Position numbers and translations under genes: made by a program. A model generated the notes under the pieces. That model was not told where the DNA came from and ran no database searches. It saw nothing but the letters and a program-made list of their open reading frames with translations. DNA of 64,000 nucleotides from Labedella phragmitis. Lineage in GTDB: Bacteria; Actinomycetota; Actinomycetes; Actinomycetales; Microbacteriaceae. Of the stretch, positions 17,552 to 25,751 are shown piece by piece. Each line of letters begins with the position of its first letter. Position 1 is the first letter of the stretch. The stretch spans positions 310,001 through 374,000 of the forward strand of contig NZ_RZNB01000002.1 in NCBI RefSeq assembly GCF_004078635.1, given 5' to 3'.

Positions 17552-18781
17552 TCAGCCGATCGCGTCGAGCCAGGCCTTCCGCGTCTCGAGAGCCTCGCGC
17601 GCCTCGGCCTCTGCCCGTGCGTCACCCGACGCCTGCGCGGCCGCGAGGTCGGCCTCGAGCTTCTCGATCGCCGAACTCAACTGCGAGGCGAGTCCCTGCG
17701 TGCGGGCCTTCGTCTCGGGGTTGTTCTTCCGCCACTGCTCCTCCTCGAGGGCCCGGACGGCCTGCTCGACCTTGCGGAGCCGGTCCTCGATCGGGCGGAC
17801 GTGGTCACGCGGGACCTTCCCGGCCGCGTCCCATCGGCGTTGGATGGAGACGAGCACCTTCTTGGCGGCCTCGACGTCGGTCTCCTTGAGGAGCGGCTCG
17901 GCCTCCTCGAGGAGCGCGAGCTTGACCTGGAGGTTCGCCGAGTACTCCTCGTTCTCCGCCGCATCGATCGCGGCCTTCGCCTGGTAGATGGCGTCGCCAG
18001 CAGCTTTGAAGCGCGCCCACAGCGCGTCGTCGGTCTTCTTACCCGCTCGGCCGGAACGCTTCCACTCGTCGAGGAGGTCGCGGTAGCCGGGAACACCGTC
18101 GCTGCCCTTCGGGACGAGTGCTTCGGCCTGCTCGATGAGACGCGTCTTCTTCAACTTCGCGTCGCGGTGCACGGTGTCGAGCTCCGCGAAGAACGTCCGT
18201 CGGTGCTGCTCGATGGTGGTGCGAGCCGTGCGGAACCGCTTCCAGAGTTCGTTCGCCTCGTTCTTCGGGAGCTTCGGACCGGACTGCTGATGCGTCTGCC
18301 AGCGGGCGAAGAGGTCGTTGAGCTTCTCCGTGGCCTGCTTCCATTGCACCTTCGCGGGGTCGAGAGCCGCGAGCGCCTCGGCCTCCTCGACGATCGCCGT
18401 GCGCTCGGCGATGGCCCCGGCGAGCTGGGCGCTCGCCTCCTCTGACTGCTGCTCGGTGAGCTCGGTCACGGTCGTGTCGAGCGCTGCGACGCGAATGCGC
18501 AGCGACTCGATGTCGCCGACGGCGTTGGGGGACTCGAGTTCCGAGCGGAGCCGTGCGACCCCGCGTGCCACGTCCGCGGCGGGAGCGCCGCGTTTCGCGC
18601 GCTGCTCGAGGAGCACGACCTGGCCGGCCAGATCGGTGTACTTGCGCTGGAAGTAGGCGAGTGCCTCTTCCGGTGAGCCGTCCGGGAACTGACCGACGCT
18701 CCGCCAGTCGTCGCCCTCGCGGACGTAAACGGTTCCGTCGTCGTCGACGCGGCCCCACTCCTGCTGACCAGTCGTTGTCAC
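17552..18781 (-). CDS. DUF349 repeat protein
   Basis: A 409-residue helical protein with three DUF349-type modules visible around LNDLFARWQTH, LLDEWKRSGRAG and IQRRWDAAGKVP, each followed by an ELWKRF/ALWARF-type or charged helix. An N-terminal part (WGRVDDDGTVYVREGDDWR) is typical of the actinobacterial form, and the rest is strongly coiled-coil-like. Start GTG 18781 is preferred to ATG 18787: the AAGGG site is 8 bases before the GTG but only 2 before the ATG. It follows the cyclophilin gene by 94 bases on the same strand. The molecular function of DUF349 proteins is not established. Confidence 0.88.
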   Translation of the reverse strand: MTTTGQQEWGRVDDDGTVYVREGDDWRSVGQFPDGSPEEALAYFQRKYTDLAGQVVLLEQRAKRGAPAADVARGVARLRSELESPNAVGDIESLRIRVAALDTTVTELTEQQSEEASAQLAGAIAERTAIVEEAEALAALDPAKVQWKQATEKLNDLFARWQTHQQSGPKLPKNEANELWKRFRTARTTIEQHRRTFFAELDTVHRDAKLKKTRLIEQAEALVPKGSDGVPGYRDLLDEWKRSGRAGKKTDDALWARFKAAGDAIYQAKAAIDAAENEEYSANLQVKLALLEEAEPLLKETDVEAAKKVLVSIQRRWDAAGKVPRDHVRPIEDRLRKVEQAVRALEEEQWRKNNPETKARTQGLASQLSSAIEKLEADLAAAQASGDARAEAEAREALETRKAWLDAIG

Positions 18782-18875
18782 GTGCATCACCCTTGTCGCT
18801 TGCGTTCGCACAGAGGTGCGACCGTCGAGAATCGTGCCCAGCCTATTACGGAGGGACTCCACGCCGGAGACAGTG

Positions 18876-19667
18876 CTACTGAACCGTTACCGACGTGATC
18901 GTCGTCGGGACGGCGGGAGTGCTCTCGGTGCCTTCGGCGATGCCCGCGTCCGTGACGGTCGACTTCAGCGCGTCGAGTCCATCCGTGACCGTTCCGAGCA
19001 CGGTGTAGCCACCGGCGTCGTCGGCCGGGATGGTCGTGTCCTCGTAGCAGATGAAGAACTGGCTCCCCATGCTCTCGGCGTCATTGCTCTGCCGAGCCAT
19101 GGCGATCGTGCCGGCGGGGTACACGTCGTCGGCCGGAGCGTTCTCGATCGGACCGTAGGAGAAGCCGGGGCCGCCCTGACCGGTTCCCTCGGGGTCGCCG
19201 CACTGCAGGACCGCGAAGTTCTCCGACGCCGTGAGGCGGTGGCACGAGAGTCCGTCGTAGAAGCCGGCCTGCGTGAGGGCGACGAACGCCGAGACGCCCT
19301 GCGGTGCCGCGGCGCCGTCGAGGGAGATCGCGAGCGGCACGTCGTTGATCGTCATCGTCCCGGTCCATGTCCGGTTCTCGGCGAAGTCGGGTGAGGGGAG
19401 GTCGACGGCTGGAGGAGCGTCGGCGTCCGTGCTCGGGCTCGCAGACGCGCTCGGCGTCGCCGCGGCCTGGAACGGACCTGCCTGGAGGAAGGCGAGCTGA
19501 CCGAGAGTGACGGCGGCGCCGACGACGACCACGAGGATCGCGGCGATCCAGTTGTCGCGTACCCGCCGCGACGTGCGGTGCTCGTGCACGGCCTGCCGGG
19601 CCTTATACGCCTTCAACCGCTGACGTGCTTCTCTCGACGCGCGTTCCTCGTACTTGCTCGGTGCCAC
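18876..19667 (-). CDS. Membrane-anchored peptidyl-prolyl cis-trans isomerase (cyclophilin type)
   Basis: 263 residues from GTG 19667, with GCGGAGGA about 5 bases upstream. A basic cytoplasmic N-terminus of about 35 residues leads into one membrane helix (WIAAILVVVVGAAVTLGQLA), a Ser/Pro/Ala-rich extracytoplasmic linker and a cyclophilin domain from about residue 95. The catalytic Arg is in SCHRLT, followed by LQCGDPEGTGQGGPGFSYG and SQFFICYEDT. The Cys-containing, divergent motif is that of the actinobacterial PpiB branch found near rel. Likely role: folding of exported proteins. Divergent from rarA. Confidence 0.9.
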   Translation of the reverse strand: MAPSKYEERASREARQRLKAYKARQAVHEHRTSRRVRDNWIAAILVVVVGAAVTLGQLAFLQAGPFQAAATPSASASPSTDADAPPAVDLPSPDFAENRTWTGTMTINDVPLAISLDGAAAPQGVSAFVALTQAGFYDGLSCHRLTASENFAVLQCGDPEGTGQGGPGFSYGPIENAPADDVYPAGTIAMARQSNDAESMGSQFFICYEDTTIPADDAGGYTVLGTVTDGLDALKSTVTDAGIAEGTESTPAVPTTITSVTVQ

Positions 19668-19721
19668 GTGTTCCTCCGCTGTCGACCGGACGGTGCCCGG
19701 GGGGTGGGGCCGGACGCGGAC

Positions 19722-19727
19722 CCCATA
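19722..19727 (-). promoter_or_regulatory. Weak candidate -10 (TATGGG) for the cyclophilin gene
   Basis: TATGGG on the minus strand lies about 55 bases before the GTG start. The 138-bp divergent region also holds the rarA promoter. No -35 box is recognisable, so this is only a suggestion. Confidence 0.25.
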
Positions 19728-19793
19728 GAACTGTACGGGTCGCGCCGACGGCGCCGCAAAAGAGGACCCGGCCCGGGTGTCAGACGTGCCCGC

Positions 19794-19805
19794 TAGCCTG
19801 GAGGC
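19794..19805 (+). promoter_or_regulatory. Leaderless-type promoter of rarA
   Basis: TAGCCT at 19794-19799 ends 6 bases before the ATG at 19806. A GGAGG is present but only 1 base from the ATG, too close to act as a ribosome binding site. Confidence 0.5.
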
Positions 19806-21146
19806 ATGCCCACCTCCGCGCCCGGATTGCACCCGGGGTCGTCGCCGCTCGCCGTGCGCATGCGCCCGCGCAGCCTCGACGAGGTGGCCGGACAGCGGCA
19901 CCTGCTCGGTCCCGGTTCCCCGCTGTGGAGTCTCGCGAGCGACACCGAGGGCACGAAGGGTTCCGTCTCGGTCATCCTGTGGGGGCCTCCCGGCACGGGG
20001 AAGACGACGATCGCCCAGGCGATCGCGCACTCGTCCGGTCGCCGTTTCGTCGAACTCTCCGCCGTCACGGCCGGCGTGAAAGACGTGCGCCAGGTCATGG
20101 AAGAAGCACTGTCCGGTCGCGACCTCTACGGCCTGTCGACGGTGCTCTTCCTCGACGAGATCCATCGATTCACCAAAGCGCAGCAGGACGCACTGCTCCC
20201 CGGCGTGGAGAACGGCTGGGTCATCCTCATCGCTGCGACCACCGAGAACCCGTCCTTCTCCGTCATCTCCCCGTTGCTGTCCCGGTCCCTCCTGCTCACC
20301 CTCGAGCAGCTCTCGGACGAGGACCTGCGGATCCTGGTCGACCGTGCCATCGAGGATCCGCGCGGTCTCGGCGGTCGCGTCGACGTCGACGACGCCGCGA
20401 AGGACGCGATCGTCAGGCTTGCATCGGGTGACGCGCGTCGGGCGCTCACGGCACTCGAGGCTGCGGCGTTCTCCGCGGCCGCCGTCGCCGACGAGGACGC
20501 GAGGCCCGTGGTCACGGACGACATCGTCTCGACGGCCGTCGATCGCGCTCTGCTGCGGTACGACAAGAACGGCGACGAGCACTACGACGTCATCAGCGCC
20601 TTCATCAAGTCGATCAGGGGCTCCGACGTCGATGCGGCCCTGCACTATCTCGCTCGCATGATCGAAGCGGGGGAGGACCCGCGCTTCATCGCCCGGCGCC
20701 TCATCATCTCCGCCGCGGAGGACGTGGGCATGGCCGATCCTCAGGGGTTGCCGATCGCTGTCGCCGCCGCCGACGCCGTGCAGCTCATCGGTATGCCGGA
20801 GGGGCGCATCCCGCTCGCGGAGGCGACGGTCTACCTCGCGACGGCAGCGAAGTCGAATGCTGCGTACAACGGCATCAACGCCGCGATCGCCGACGTCAGG
20901 GCCGGGGCGTTCGGCCGCGTTCCGAAGCACCTCCGCGACGCCCACTACGCCGGCGCGAAGAAGCTCGGTCACGGCAAGGGCTACAAGTATCCGCACGACG
21001 CGGACCTGGGCGTCGTGCAGCAGCAATACCTGCCGGACGAGTTGTCCGGAGCGCGGTACTACCAGCCCACGACGCACGGCAACGAGCGCGACGTCGGTTC
21101 GCGGCTCGAGAAGCTCCGACGCATCATCCGCGGCATCACGGGTTGA
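19806..21146 (+). CDS. rarA: Replication-associated recombination protein RarA (MgsA)
   Basis: AAA+ ATPase related to clamp loaders and to eukaryotic WRNIP1, acting at stalled replication forks. 446 residues. [19 protein letters not shown] near the N-terminus is the family opening; Walker [17 protein letters not shown] is at about 59-74, Walker [10 protein letters not shown] at about 115-123 and sensor GATT-type AATTENPSF at about 140. The C-terminal [13 protein letters not shown] and [18 protein letters not shown] are typical of RarA rather than RuvB or DnaX. Single gene with its own promoter. Confidence 0.96.
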   Translation: MPTSAPGLHPGSSPLAVRMRPRSLDEVAGQRHLLGPGSPLWSLASDTEGTKGSVSVILWGPPGTGKTTIAQAIAHSSGRRFVELSAVTAGVKDVRQVMEEALSGRDLYGLSTVLFLDEIHRFTKAQQDALLPGVENGWVILIAATTENPSFSVISPLLSRSLLLTLEQLSDEDLRILVDRAIEDPRGLGGRVDVDDAAKDAIVRLASGDARRALTALEAAAFSAAAVADEDARPVVTDDIVSTAVDRALLRYDKNGDEHYDVISAFIKSIRGSDVDAALHYLARMIEAGEDPRFIARRLIISAAEDVGMADPQGLPIAVAAADAVQLIGMPEGRIPLAEATVYLATAAKSNAAYNGINAAIADVRAGAFGRVPKHLRDAHYAGAKKLGHGKGYKYPHDADLGVVQQQYLPDELSGARYYQPTTHGNERDVGSRLEKLRRIIRGITG

Positions 21147-21160
21147 GGCCGGTGGCGTGC

Positions 21161-21166
21161 TAGGAT
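21161..21166 (+). promoter_or_regulatory. Candidate -10 element (TAGGAT) for rpsD
   Basis: TAGGAT just after the rarA stop predicts a start near 21173 and an unusually long rpsD leader of about 320 bases. The stretch 21147-21491 has no credible gene; it holds this promoter, a tandem repeat and two hairpins, listed separately. Confidence 0.5.
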
Positions 21167-21276
21167 TGTCGGCGGCCTAGGTCCTGTCCGAGCGTGCGGC
21201 TGCGCGACGACGACCGATGGGATGCGCTCTGTAGCCGAGCGACCCTGGCACGAACCCTCTTACAACCGAACACCGA

Positions 21277-21338
21277 TCGTCCTGTGTCGATTCGTCCTGT
21301 GTCGATGACGTCCTCTGTCGATGACGTCCTCTGTCGAC
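21277..21338 (+). repeat. Four-copy tandem repeat in the rpsD leader
   Basis: Two identical 15-base units (TCGTCCTGTGTCGAT at 21277-21291 and 21292-21306) are followed by two 16-base units (GACGTCCTCTGTCGAT at 21307-21322 and GACGTCCTCTGTCGAC at 21323-21338). The shared core is CGTCCTSTGTCGA. The array sits about 150-215 bases before the rpsD start, inside the predicted transcript. Length 62 bp; likely produced by slippage and possibly variable between strains. Confidence 0.85.
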
Positions 21339-21413
21339 CACTCCGTGCCGTGAGGCATGGGCCGTGAGGCGCGGACGACTCGATGTGTTCGGAAAGGTTC
21401 CCCGTGGACTTGT

Positions 21414-21459
21414 GGAGCGCGCGTACGCGCTCCGACCCACGACGTCGACGGCGTCGTGG
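21414..21459 (+). promoter_or_regulatory. Two consecutive hairpins before rpsD, candidate S4 autoregulatory site
   Basis: Hairpin A: perfect 8-bp stem 21414-21421/21426-21433 with loop CGTA. Hairpin B: perfect 8-bp stem 21437-21444/21452-21459 with a 7-base loop. They are separated by 3 bases and end about 22 bases before the GAAAGGAAA ribosome binding site. S4 is a known autoregulator of its own mRNA in other bacteria, so these are plausible binding sites, but I see no match to a described S4 leader. Confidence 0.45.
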
Positions 21460-21491
21460 AGACGTCAGAGAATTCCATCCGAAAGGAAACC

Positions 21492-22121
21492 GTGTCTACC
21501 AAGTCACGTACCCGTAGCAAGACCCGGCTGTCGCGTTCGCTCGGCATCGCGCTCACCCCGAAGGCCGCCCGCTACCTCGAGAAGCGTCCGTACGCCCCGG
21601 GTGAGCACGGCCGCTCGAAGCGAAAGGCCGACTCGGACTACGCCGTCCGTCTGCGCGAGAAGCAGCGTCTCCGTGCCCAGTACGGCATCCGCGAGAAGCA
21701 GCTCCGCATCGCCTTCCAGGAGGCTCGTCGTACGAAGGGCCTGACGGGTGAGAACCTCGTCGAGATCCTCGAGCACCGCCTCGACGCGCTCGTCCTCCGT
21801 GCCGGCTTCGCCCGCACGACGGCCCAGGCGCGGCAGATGGTCGTGCACCGTCACATCCTCATCGACGGCAAGATCGTCGACCGCCCCTCCTTCCGTGTGA
21901 AGCCGGGTCAGCTCATCCACGTCAAGGCGCGCAGCGAGGGCACCGAGCCCTTCCAGGTCGCGGCTGCCGGTGGCCACGCCGACGTCCTTCCGAAGGTTCC
22001 GGGCTACCTCGAGGTCGAGCTCGACAAGCTCCAGGCGAGGCTCGTCCGCGACCCGAAGCGCGCAGAGGTCCCCGTGACCTGCGAGGTTCAGCTCGTCGTC
22101 GAGTACTACGCGGCTCGCTGA
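21492..22121 (+). CDS. rpsD: 30S ribosomal protein S4
   Basis: Primary 16S rRNA-binding protein that nucleates 30S assembly. 209 residues from GTG 21492, preceded by GAAAGGAAA. The start MSTKSRTRSKTRLSRSLGIA, the segment RPYAPGEHGRSKRK and an S4 RNA-binding domain (LEHRLDALVLRAGFARTTAQ, then VVHRHILIDG) are diagnostic. It lacks the four-Cys zinc motif of the C+ form. The frame remains open upstream of the GTG, but the leader sequence is not protein-like. Not in the alpha (rpoA) operon here, as in other actinobacteria. Confidence 0.97.
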   Translation: MSTKSRTRSKTRLSRSLGIALTPKAARYLEKRPYAPGEHGRSKRKADSDYAVRLREKQRLRAQYGIREKQLRIAFQEARRTKGLTGENLVEILEHRLDALVLRAGFARTTAQARQMVVHRHILIDGKIVDRPSFRVKPGQLIHVKARSEGTEPFQVAAAGGHADVLPKVPGYLEVELDKLQARLVRDPKRAEVPVTCEVQLVVEYYAAR

Positions 22122-22139
22122 CGACCAGCACGCATCACC

Positions 22140-22173
22140 CGAAGGGGGTCACGGTTCGCCGTGGCCCCCTTCG
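22140..22173 (+). terminator. Strong terminator after rpsD
   Basis: A 15-bp stem (22140-22154 with 22159-22173, one G-U pair) closed by a stable TTCG tetraloop, 18 bases after the rpsD stop. Confidence 0.88.
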
Positions 22174-22230
22174 GCGTTCCGACGGCGCCGTCACCGAGAG
22201 CAGGGCGGCCGTCGCCGACGACCGGCGGAC

Positions 22231-22236
22231 TAGGAT
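22231..22236 (+). promoter_or_regulatory. Candidate -10 element (TAGGAT) for the membrane protein-alaS-ruvX-mltG group
   Basis: TAGGAT lies 57 bases after the rpsD terminator, with a predicted start near 22243 and a 40-base leader carrying GGAGGAG before the ATG at 22284. Confidence 0.5.
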
Positions 22237-22283
22237 GGCTTCTTGGTCACCTGTCGCCGAGCGGCCCCCCGGAGGAGCACACC

Positions 22284-22517
22284 ATGAAGTCCGTTTTCTG
22301 GCTCATCGTCGGTATCGTCGGCGGTTTCGCCGTCGCCCACCAGATCAACAACACGCAGCGCGGCGGCGCCTTCTTCGCTGACCTCGACGACAAGCTCCGG
22401 GAGTTCGGCGACTCCATCGCCGATGCCTACAAGGAGCGCGAGGCCGAGCTCCGCGCGTCGCTCGAGAGCGTCACCCGCGAAGCGGAAGACGCGATCGACA
22501 AGCTCTCGAAGGACTGA
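22284..22517 (+). CDS. Small single-pass membrane protein between rpsD and alaS, function unknown
   Basis: 77 residues: an N-terminal membrane helix (FWLIVGIVGGFAVAHQI, residues 5-21) and then a charged amphipathic helix (DLDDKLREFGDSIADAYKER onward) that looks coiled-coil-forming. GGAGGAG stands 7 bases before the ATG. Small membrane proteins in exactly this position (between rpsD and alaS) occur in other actinobacteria, for example Streptomyces, although sequence similarity appears low. No catalytic residues are visible. Probably co-transcribed with alaS, which starts 63 bases downstream. Confidence 0.8.
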   Translation: MKSVFWLIVGIVGGFAVAHQINNTQRGGAFFADLDDKLREFGDSIADAYKEREAELRASLESVTREAEDAIDKLSKD

Positions 22518-22580
22518 CGATCCCCGTCGTCCCCACCGAACACCGGGCGCCCGTCGCCCCCGTACGACTCGAACGGAAAC

Positions 22581-25238
22581 ATGCAGACAGCTGACATCCG
22601 GCAACGCTGGCTCGACTTCTTCGGCTCGCGAGGCCACACCGTGGTCCCGTCGGCCTCGCTCGTGAGCGACGACCCCACGCTCCTCTTCACGGTGGCCGGC
22701 ATGGTTCCGTTCATCCCGTATCTCACGGGCCTCGTCCCTGCACCGTACCCGCGTGCGACGAGCGTGCAGAAGTGCATCAGGACCAACGACATCGAAGAGG
22801 TCGGGAAGACGCCGCGACACGGCACGTTCTTCCAGATGAACGGCAACTTCTCCTTCGGCGACTACTTCAAGGAGGGGGCCATCGGGTACGCCTGGGAGCT
22901 CCTCACGAGCCCCGAGTCCGCCGGCGGATACGGCTTCGACGAGAAGGACCTCTGGGTCACCGTCTACGAGGACGACGACGAGGCCATCCGCCTCTGGAAG
23001 CAGATCGCCGGACTGCCGGACGAGCGCATCCAGCGCCTCGGCAAGGACACGAACTACTGGTCGACGGGCCAGGCCGGACCGGCCGGCCCGTGCTCGGAGA
23101 TCTTCTTCGACCGCGGACCGGCGTACGGCGCCGACGGCGGGCCGGCGACGGACGACGACCGTTACGTCGAGATCTGGAACCTCGTGTTCATGCAGTACGC
23201 GATCGAGGACGTCCGCAGCAAGGTCGACTTCCGGATCGCGGGCGACCTCCCCCGCAAGAACATCGACACGGGCATGGGGCTCGAGCGCGTCGCGTTCCTC
23301 AAGCAAGGCGTCGAGAACATGTACGAGATCGACCAGGTGCGTCCTGTCCTCGATGAGGCCGCCCGGTTGTCCGGGCGCCGCTACGGAGCCGTCCACGAGG
23401 ACGACATCCGCATGCGCGTCATCGCTGACCACGTCAGGTCCTCCCTCATGCTCCTGAGCGACGGCGTCACGCCGTCGAACGAGGGTCGCGGCTACATCCT
23501 GCGCCGACTCCTGCGACGGAGCGTCCGTTCGATGCGTCTCCTCGGCGTGGACGGCGCGACGTTCCCCGAGCTCTTCGCCGCTTCCCGCGACGCGATGAAG
23601 GCGGCCTACCCGGAGGTCGAGACGGAATACGACCGGCTCTCCGCTTCGGCGATCGGCGAGGAGGAGGCGTTCCTGCGCACCCTCGCCGGCGGCACGACGA
23701 TCCTCGACCTGGCCGTCGACAAGACCAAGACGTCGGGTGGCGCCGCGCTTCCGGGCGACACGGCGTTCCTCCTCCACGACACGTACGGGTTCCCGATCGA
23801 CCTGACCCTCGAGATCGCCGAGGAGGCGGGGCTCTCCGTCGACCGCGAGGCGTTCGACTCGCTCATGACGCAGCAGCGGACCCGAGCCAAGGCCGACGCG
23901 AAGGCGAAGAAGTCCGTCCTCGCCGACCTCTCCGCCTACAGCGAGTTCCGTCGCGCCGGCGAGACCGTCTTCACGGGGTACGACGAGCTCGAGACCGGTT
24001 CGCGAGTCCTCGGGATCATCGTCGACGGTGAGTCGGTCACGCGAGCGACCGCCGGCCAGACGGCCGAGGTCATCCTCGCGGAGACGTCGCTCTACGCCGA
24101 ATCCGGCGGGCAGGACGCCGACAAGGGCGTCATCGTCGGCCCCGGTTACGAGCTCGAGGTGCTCGACGTGCAGAAGCCCGTCAAGGGCCTCATCTCCCAC
24201 ACCGTCCGCGTGTCGAGCGGCGAGGTGTCCGTCGACGCCGAGGCGACGTCGATCGTCGACGCCGAGTACCGACGCGGTGCGCGCCAGGCGCACTCCGGCA
24301 CCCACCTCATCCACGCGGCGATCCGCCAGGTGCTCGGACCGAATGCGCACCAGTCGGGCTCGTACAACAAGGCGGGCTACTTGCGACTCGACTTCTCCTG
24401 GAACCAGGCGCTCTCCCCGGAAACGCGCACGGAGATCGAGGAGATCGCCAACAACGCGATCCAGGACAACCTCGAGGTCGTCACGCGGGAGCTCCCGCTC
24501 GATGAGGCGAAGTCGCTCGGCGCCATGGCGCTCTTCGGTGAGAAGTACGGCGACGTCGTGCGCGTCGTCGACATCGGCGGTCCCTGGTCGCGCGAGCTGT
24601 GCGCCGGAACCCACGTGCGCACGAGCGCCGAGGTCGGGATCATCAACCTCGTGAGCGAGTCCTCGGTGGGTTCGACGAACCGTCGTGTCGAGTCGCTCGT
24701 CGGTCCGCAGGCCTTCCGCGACTTCGCCGTCGAGCGGTCGATCGTCTCCCAGCTCTCGAGCAGCCTGAAGACGCCGCGCGAGACGTTGCCCGAGCGGATC
24801 TCCGAGCTCGTCTCGAGCCTCAAGCAAGCGGAGAAGCGCATACAGGCGTTCGAGTCGCGCGCTCTCGCCGAGCGTGTCCCCACCCTCGCGAACGCGGCGA
24901 AGCGCGTCGGCCAGCACCTCGTCGTCGCCGAGAACCTCGGCGCCATCGGGTCGGGCGACGAACTGCGCTCGCTCGCGACGCAGGTCCGGGCGAAGCTCGC
25001 GGCCGAGTCGGCCGTCGTCGCGCTGGCCGCGGACGTCTCCGGTCGTCCCGTCGTGATCGTCGCGACGACCGACTCGGCCCGGTCGAGCGGTGTGAAGGCC
25101 GGTGCCCTCGTCCGCACGGCAGCCGGTGTCCTCGGCGGGGGCGGCGGCGGCAAGGACGATCTGGCGCAGGGCGGCGGGAGCGACGTGTCGAAGATCGACG
25201 CGGCTCTGTCGGCCGTCGTCGGCGCGATCGGAGCCTGA
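22581..25238 (+). CDS. alaS: Alanine--tRNA ligase
   Basis: Class II synthetase that charges and proof-reads tRNA-Ala. 885 residues, full length. The catalytic core opens with IRQRWLDFFGSRGHTVV and includes QKCIRTNDIEEVG and the MNGNFSFGDYFKE segment; the editing domain has the zinc-type HSGTHLIHA (HxxxH) and CAGTHV (CxxxH) motifs; the C-terminal DHHA1 domain ends with a glycine run (GGGGGGKDDLAQGGG) that contacts the tRNA elbow. ruvX starts 3 bases after the stop. Confidence 0.97.
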   Translation: MQTADIRQRWLDFFGSRGHTVVPSASLVSDDPTLLFTVAGMVPFIPYLTGLVPAPYPRATSVQKCIRTNDIEEVGKTPRHGTFFQMNGNFSFGDYFKEGAIGYAWELLTSPESAGGYGFDEKDLWVTVYEDDDEAIRLWKQIAGLPDERIQRLGKDTNYWSTGQAGPAGPCSEIFFDRGPAYGADGGPATDDDRYVEIWNLVFMQYAIEDVRSKVDFRIAGDLPRKNIDTGMGLERVAFLKQGVENMYEIDQVRPVLDEAARLSGRRYGAVHEDDIRMRVIADHVRSSLMLLSDGVTPSNEGRGYILRRLLRRSVRSMRLLGVDGATFPELFAASRDAMKAAYPEVETEYDRLSASAIGEEEAFLRTLAGGTTILDLAVDKTKTSGGAALPGDTAFLLHDTYGFPIDLTLEIAEEAGLSVDREAFDSLMTQQRTRAKADAKAKKSVLADLSAYSEFRRAGETVFTGYDELETGSRVLGIIVDGESVTRATAGQTAEVILAETSLYAESGGQDADKGVIVGPGYELEVLDVQKPVKGLISHTVRVSSGEVSVDAEATSIVDAEYRRGARQAHSGTHLIHAAIRQVLGPNAHQSGSYNKAGYLRLDFSWNQALSPETRTEIEEIANNAIQDNLEVVTRELPLDEAKSLGAMALFGEKYGDVVRVVDIGGPWSRELCAGTHVRTSAEVGIINLVSESSVGSTNRRVESLVGPQAFRDFAVERSIVSQLSSSLKTPRETLPERISELVSSLKQAEKRIQAFESRALAERVPTLANAAKRVGQHLVVAENLGAIGSGDELRSLATQVRAKLAAESAVVALAADVSGRPVVIVATTDSARSSGVKAGALVRTAAGVLGGGGGGKDDLAQGGGSDVSKIDAALSAVVGAIGA

Positions 25239-25241
25239 GGC

Positions 25242-25751
25242 GTGCCTCACGACGACTTCCGGCCGGGCGTCCGGCTGGGAATCGACGTGGGGAAGGCGCG
25301 CATCGGCGTCGCGCGGTGCGACCCGCACGGGATGCTCGCGACCCCGCTCGAGACGGTGGCGCGACGCCGCGACGGATCGGACGTCGCCCGCCTCGTCGAA
25401 CTCGCGAGGGAGACGGACGCGTTCGAGATCGTCGTCGGTCTCCCGCTCGCGCTCTCCGGCCGGGTGACCGAGTCGACCGAGGACGCTCGGCGGTTCGCCG
25501 TGCGGCTGGCGTCCGCGGCCGACACGGGAGTGCGCCTCGTCGACGAGCGGCTCAGTACCGTCTCGGCCCACTCGGCGTTGCGCGCGTCGGGCAGAAGTCA
25601 GAGATCGTCCCGTACAATCGTGGACCAGGTCGCCGCCGTCGTCATCTTGCAGCAAGCGCTCGACTCCGAGCGCAGCACGGGACGGCTCCCCGGAGCGTCC
25701 GTCGAAGCAGAGGAAACGCCCACCCCCCATGAGTCGACCCCCCATGAATGA
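25242..25751 (+). CDS. ruvX: RuvX/YqgF-family putative pre-16S rRNA nuclease or Holliday junction resolvase
   Basis: RNase H-fold protein of 169 residues from GTG 25242. Conserved acids are in GIDVGKARIGVARCD (residues 10-24), IVVGLPLALSGR and LVDERLSTVSA, and the C-terminal VDQVAAVVILQQALD completes the signature. E. coli YqgF processes the 5' end of 16S rRNA; the M. tuberculosis relative was reported to act on junction DNA. The last 23 bases overlap mltG in another frame, so the two are translationally coupled. Confidence 0.93.
   Translation: MPHDDFRPGVRLGIDVGKARIGVARCDPHGMLATPLETVARRRDGSDVARLVELARETDAFEIVVGLPLALSGRVTESTEDARRFAVRLASAADTGVRLVDERLSTVSAHSALRASGRSQRSSRTIVDQVAAVVILQQALDSERSTGRLPGASVEAEETPTPHESTPHE

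Noticed and set aside
18876-21077. A 733-codon minus-strand frame joining the cyclophilin to the antisense of rarA
   Set aside because: Only the last 263 residues are protein-like; GTG 19667 has a ribosome binding site and starts the membrane-anchored cyclophilin.
22230-25745. An 1171-codon minus-strand frame opposite alaS-ruvX
   Set aside because: Same GC-driven antisense effect; alaS on the plus strand is unmistakable and full length.
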